Assembly (NCBI GenBank): GCA_934644965.1
Contig: CAKUDG010000040.1
Coordinates: 1-8,861, forward strand
DNA from: an uncultured Victivallales bacterium
GTDB lineage: Bacteria > Verrucomicrobiota > Lentisphaeria > Victivallales > UBA1829
Reading direction: 5' to 3'
Length of the DNA stretch: 8,861 nt
Positions within the stretch are counted from its first letter, which is position 1. Each line of letters opens with the position of its first letter. Below the pieces are notes generated by a model. It was given only the letters and a program-made list of their open reading frames with translations, made no database searches and was not told the origin of the DNA. A program made the translations under genes and the position numbers. This document shows, piece by piece, positions 6,339 through 8,861 of this stretch.

Positions 6339-8234
6339 ATGATATTGAGGAAAAAGACAGACAGTGTGGCTTTTCTGGGCACCATGCTTTTCACCGCGGC
6401 TTTCTATGCAGTTGCCCAGTCCGACGGGACCAACACGCCGGAACAGGGAAAGAGTAAAGTTTCCTCCGCCATGTCCATTGGAAATGGAGTCTATTCCAGA
6501 CAAAATCTTCCGAGTGCGAATGTCAGGGAAGGCGTATCGACGGAGCGCAGCGATGAGATCATGAAGATCATCAACAATTACCTCCGCTCCGGGGAACAGA
6601 TCACGGATCCGGATGTCAGGAAGGCCATTTTTGCGGATGTCGCGAAGAAAATGGAACTGCAGCCGAAGAATCCGCCTGACAACCGCACCTTTTCTGAAAT
6701 AGCAGATCTTTCGCGCGAAATTGTTGACGCAAGATTCAAGGATGATCCGGTGGAGTTGAAGAAGCATGCCTGGGAAGAAGCGGAAAAGAAATTCAAGATG
6801 CATCAGATTCTTGATCCGGTGGAAGTCCATTATACCAAGGGTAAGAATTCCTATACCGCCAAAGGTATTTTTTACGGATACGGCGGGCGTAGCATCCGGG
6901 TTGACGAGAATTATATCGCCATTTTTGACATGGTGCCGGAAACCCGGGTGAAGTTCGACGAGGAATTCAATCGGCAGAAGAAGCGGGAATATGTGGAAGC
7001 CAAAGTCAAAGAATATTCTTCCCAGAAGATTCAGTATTCCCAGAAAGTTTTCAAAAGCCTTCGCGAGAAGCAGGTGAAGAAGAATGAGGATGCAGGCTAC
7101 ATCTATGCCTGGAAAGAGTGGCGTTCTCCTCAGCAGATTACCGAACTTTACCTTTCCATCAAGAAGGAACAGCTCCAGAGGCAGAAAACGGCGGAGCTTC
7201 AGCTGGCCCAGAGAAGAGCTATGGCCGCTAGGGCAGAAGCGGAAAGGAACGGAGAAATTCTGCCGCCTGCCATGCCAGGCATGAGTGGAGAGGGCGGGAG
7301 ACCTTCCGGAGCAATGCTTGCTTCGGACGCTTCTATGACAGGAACCGTTCAGGATTCCTTCTCAGGCAGAGTCGGCCCGAACGCACTTTCGTCCTCCTCT
7401 TCAGAGGAAGCAACCAAGGCGCAGGAAAAGAAGAATGAGCCTGAAGTCATGACCCCGGCAAAGCAGAAAGCTGCCGCGGAAGAGCTAAAATATGCCGAAC
7501 TCATGGAAAAAGTCAACAACCGTCTCCGGGAGATTGCCAACACCTGCTACGGTATTGATGCGGATCAGGGATACAAGAAAGCTCTCTGGAATCTGAATCG
7601 TTCGGAAGTTTCCCTGATTCTTCGTCATGACGAGCCGCCGACATCGGTTGTCAAGAGTGCCATGTTTGCAGACATCGTGTCCAATCCGAATGCGCTTGCT
7701 TATGAAGTGGAACTGCATTACATGGACAATGTCCTTGTAAAAGTGATCATGCATTATGCCAACGTAACCTTTGCGAATCTGCCTGTCTTCCGCAATTCTC
7801 TTCATGAACAGTATGGCCGTTCGGACGAGGAAAAGACCAATCCGGAAGCAATGAATATTGAACCCGGAGAAGAACTCATGATCGTGGAGGAGGATCTGGA
7901 TGATGATGGAGATGCGCCTTTGTTGCTTCCGAGACGAGGAGATAAAAACACTCCGGCAAAGAATCATTCAAAATCCAAAAAAGAGAAAGAAGAGGAAAAA
8001 GCTCCTCAGAAGCAACTCAATGAGAAGTTCTTCCATTGGACTGGAACTCAAACCACAGGGACTTTGAGAATCCTTATGAATGAAAAAGGCGACAAGATCC
8101 TTGCGGTTACCTTTACCAAAGAAGCAACGGCTTTGATCCAGCATTTAAAGGAGAGATCTTCTTCTGACCCGAATGGTAATACGAATTCTCAGAAAGGTGC
8201 CTCAAAAAACCGTTTGCGGCCACCTGAAGACTGA
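6339..8234 (+). CDS. Large secreted protein of unknown function
   Basis: I do not recognise this 631-aa protein. It begins with a classical Sec signal peptide: MILRKK, a hydrophobic core (about 9-23) and a cleavage site after AVA at residue 26, so it should be exported; there is no lipobox cysteine and no later membrane span. Visible parts: a helical segment (70-155); a possible small beta domain (161-208, VEVHYTKGKNSYTAKGIFYG and following); a charged, probably coiled-coil region (210-305) with GYIYAWKEWRSPQQI (253-267); a low-complexity Gly/Met/Ser/Pro linker (306-365); and a C-terminal module (380-600). In the last, beta-rich AYEVELHYMDNVLVKVIMHY (454-473) and helix-YG (486-493) precede an acidic then Lys/Glu-rich insertion (497-562), after which strands resume (FFHWTGTQ to LAVTFT, 564-593). 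The start has AAGG eight bases upstream. It has its own promoter and intrinsic terminator, so it is probably monocistronic. Confidence 0.85.
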   Translation: MILRKKTDSVAFLGTMLFTAAFYAVAQSDGTNTPEQGKSKVSSAMSIGNGVYSRQNLPSANVREGVSTERSDEIMKIINNYLRSGEQITDPDVRKAIFADVAKKMELQPKNPPDNRTFSEIADLSREIVDARFKDDPVELKKHAWEEAEKKFKMHQILDPVEVHYTKGKNSYTAKGIFYGYGGRSIRVDENYIAIFDMVPETRVKFDEEFNRQKKREYVEAKVKEYSSQKIQYSQKVFKSLREKQVKKNEDAGYIYAWKEWRSPQQITELYLSIKKEQLQRQKTAELQLAQRRAMAARAEAERNGEILPPAMPGMSGEGGRPSGAMLASDASMTGTVQDSFSGRVGPNALSSSSSEEATKAQEKKNEPEVMTPAKQKAAAEELKYAELMEKVNNRLREIANTCYGIDADQGYKKALWNLNRSEVSLILRHDEPPTSVVKSAMFADIVSNPNALAYEVELHYMDNVLVKVIMHYANVTFANLPVFRNSLHEQYGRSDEEKTNPEAMNIEPGEELMIVEEDLDDDGDAPLLLPRRGDKNTPAKNHSKSKKEKEEEKAPQKQLNEKFFHWTGTQTTGTLRILMNEKGDKILAVTFTKEATALIQHLKERSSSDPNGNTNSQKGASKNRLRPPED

Positions 8235-8277
8235 TTCGTTTTCTTCTTCACCCGCGCTGCATTTTTTACGAAATAAC

Positions 8278-8327
8278 GTTGTTTGAGATCCTCTTCATCA
8301 AGGGGATTCTCGGACAACTTTTTTTTT
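8278..8327 (+). terminator. Intrinsic (Rho-independent) terminator of the secreted-protein gene
   Basis: A long hairpin starts 43 nt past the stop codon. GTTGT (8278-8282) pairs with ACAAC (8314-8318), then a TT/GG internal loop, GAG (8285-8287) with CTC (8309-8311), one bulged T, and ATCCTCTT (8288-8295) with AAGGGGAT (8300-8307) including one G-U pair, closed by a CATC tetraloop. Nine T follow immediately (8319-8327). This is the clearest terminator in the window. Confidence 0.8.
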
Positions 8328-8459
8328 ATTGATTTTTCAGTTTCAGACAGACATTTCATCTCCTTTTTTTCCTTTTTTTATATCGAACCGAGCTTATCCG
8401 AATCATTTCTCTTTTTTTTCTCCCCAAACTCCGAGCCTCGGCAATCTCCATCTATCTTA

Positions 8460-8488
8460 TTGAAATATAATATATACGTGAATATAAT
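8460..8488 (+). promoter_or_regulatory. Near-consensus sigma70-type promoter in the non-coding region
   Basis: TTGAAA (8460-8465), a 17-bp spacer and a perfect TATAAT (8483-8488). Start of transcription would be near 8495. The -10 box belongs to a direct repeat (AATATAATATATACG at 8464-8478 and 8481-8495), so a second TATAAT (8466-8471) lies 17 bp upstream. No protein gene follows at a normal distance. Confidence 0.55.
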
Positions 8489-8495
8489 ATATACG
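8464..8495. repeat. Direct repeat with 17-bp period
   Basis: The 15-mer AATATAATATATACG occurs at 8464-8478 and again exactly at 8481-8495, separated by TG. Each copy contains TATAAT. It may be a duplicated promoter core or simply a local duplication. Confidence 0.8.
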
Positions 8496-8769
8496 ATAGG
8501 AGAGGGGGGTAAAAAAAGATTGGTGAAACGACTCAGAACGGCAGAGTGGCAGAGTATATGCAGGACACCAAGCATTATGCAGTTCAGATCTCCAGCTGCG
8601 GTCGTTTACAACTTCTCCTCCCTCGCCCTGTCCAGAATTTTCCATCCTGGGGAAGGGGGGCACTGTTCGTATTGTATCTTCGTTATCTGCACATATTTCT
8701 TATAGGATAAGGAATATAAGGGAATATGAAGGAGAAAATGGAAGGAATGAGAACGCTTGGTTCTTTTTT
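8495..8769 (+). ncRNA. Candidate small structured RNA
   Basis: A near-consensus promoter and a downstream hairpin with a T-run bracket about 275 nt without a convincing protein gene. Long-range complementarity is visible: GAGGGGGG (8502-8509) with CCTCCCTC (8617-8624, one G-U), and inside it GTGAAACGAC (8523-8532) with GTCGTTTAC (8601-8609, one bulge). The C-run 8617-8622 could instead pair with the second G-run (8655-8660), which would give two exclusive structures. It matches no RNA family that I can recognise; the signatures of tmRNA, RNase P RNA and SRP RNA were looked for and not seen. A short frame from TTG 8520 or GTG 8523 to the stop at 8703-8705 (about 60 codons) is an alternative product. 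Confidence 0.3.
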
Positions 8770-8780
8770 CCATTCTTTCC
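8740..8780 (+). terminator. Hairpin with T-run, possible terminator
   Basis: AGAAC (8750-8754) and GTTCT (8760-8764) form a stem with a 5-nt loop, directly followed by five more T (8765-8769). An outer stem, GGAAGGAATG (8740-8749) with CATTCTTTCC (8771-8780, one G-U), encloses it with the TTTTTC strand as a bulge. The inner stem is short for a terminator, so the call is tentative. Confidence 0.4.
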
Positions 8781-8838
8781 TTAGCTGTAGAAGTTACGAC
8801 ATCATCTGACGATCCGTCATATTTCCTTTTGGTTTGGA

Positions 8839-8861
8839 ATGTTGCTACTATACTGCAACAT
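8839..8861. repeat. Inverted repeat at the window edge
   Basis: ATGTTGC (8839-8845) and GCAACAT (8855-8861) are perfectly complementary with a 9-nt loop. The window ends here, so it cannot be told whether this is a terminator stem, an operator or part of a larger repeat. Confidence 0.5.

Larger units (their letters stand above)
8328..8861. other. Non-coding region with repeats and hairpins
   Basis: The 534 bp after the terminator contain no convincing protein gene; the one sizeable plus-strand frame is low-complexity Phe/Ser at its start and has no usable upstream ribosome site. The region is T-rich up to 8460, then holds a promoter, a G-tract, tandem GGCAGAGT repeats (8540-8547 and 8548-8555), a second G-rich run GGGGAAGGGGGG (8649-8660), three imperfect purine-rich decamers (8711-8740), a hairpin (8740-8780), the palindrome TGACG-ATC-CGTCA (8807-8819) and an inverted repeat at the window edge (8839-8861). 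Confidence 0.6.

Noticed and set aside
6266..6457. A 63-codon frame starting at ATG 6266, just upstream of the secreted-protein gene.
   Set aside because: It overlaps the signal-peptide coding region of the real gene in another frame, the GGAGG at 6244-6248 is too far (17 nt) from its ATG, and the product shows no feature of a protein family.
8520..8610. Possible tRNA or tmRNA in the right-hand non-coding region.
   Set aside because: No cloverleaf with a T-loop consensus or acceptor stem can be drawn, and the conserved tmRNA ends are absent.
3835..8653. The 12-mer CCATCCTGGGGA shared between the acyl-CoA synthetase gene (3835-3846) and the right-hand non-coding region (8642-8653).
   Set aside because: One or two exact 12-mer matches are expected by chance in a window of this size, and the first copy is constrained by coding.
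8283..8705. A 140-codon plus-strand frame after the secreted-protein gene.
   Set aside because: It starts inside the intrinsic terminator hairpin, its first half is Phe/Ser low complexity from T-runs, and it crosses the AT repeat and promoter. Only a short 3' portion (from 8520/8523) is worth keeping as an alternative to an RNA gene.
1..8861. CRISPR array, toxin-antitoxin pair or phage-defence genes.
   Set aside because: No regularly spaced repeats of 20-40 bp and no short gene pairs or defence-type domains are seen on either strand.

Overview
This window looks like chromosomal DNA from a Gram-negative-type bacterium with moderately GC-rich genes and very AT-rich, tract-laden intergenic regions. 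The gene set (RNase HIII instead of a second RNase HII/HI, an RmuC homologue, an ACSM-like medium-chain acyl-CoA synthetase, an IS5-family element, and a large secreted protein that I do not recognise) fits a member of the PVC superphylum, perhaps a Lentisphaerota/Victivallis-like gut bacterium. That placement is an inference from gene content and style; no rRNA or marker gene confirms it.

Layout: (1) About 1-1206 is an IS5-family insertion sequence with a full-length DDE transposase on the minus strand (123-1142); its exact ends are uncertain. (2) 1450-2895 minus is rmuC, a membrane-anchored coiled-coil protein with a PD-(D/E)XK-like nuclease domain. (3) 2896-3267 is a 372-bp non-coding stretch made of alternating polypurine and polypyrimidine blocks. 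(4) 3268-4950 minus is an AMP-forming acyl-CoA synthetase with all core adenylation motifs. (5) 5158-6159 minus is rnhC (RNase HIII). (6) 6160-6338 is a divergent promoter region in which the two -35 boxes overlap in a small palindrome. (7) 6339-8234 plus is a 631-aa secreted protein of unknown function, followed by a convincing intrinsic terminator (8278-8327). (8) 8328-8861 has no convincing protein gene but holds a near-consensus sigma70-type promoter (8460-8488), a G-tract, long-range complementary segments and a hairpin with a T-run near 8740-8780. Together these could define a small structured RNA of about 275 nt.

The minus-strand genes rnhC, acyl-CoA synthetase and rmuC point the same way but are separated by 207 and 372 bp and seem to be separate transcription units rather than a tight operon. 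RNase HIII (removal of RNA:DNA hybrids) and RmuC (limiting DNA rearrangement) both concern genome stability, but nothing in the sequence links them functionally. The most unusual feature is a short intergenic module (a -10-like TATAAA/GATAAA/TATAAT box followed 10-15 bp later by a G-tract such as GGGGAGGGGG) seen three times on the plus strand: just past the 3' ends of rmuC and of the acyl-CoA synthetase gene, and in the candidate RNA locus. No CRISPR array, tRNA or rRNA gene was seen.
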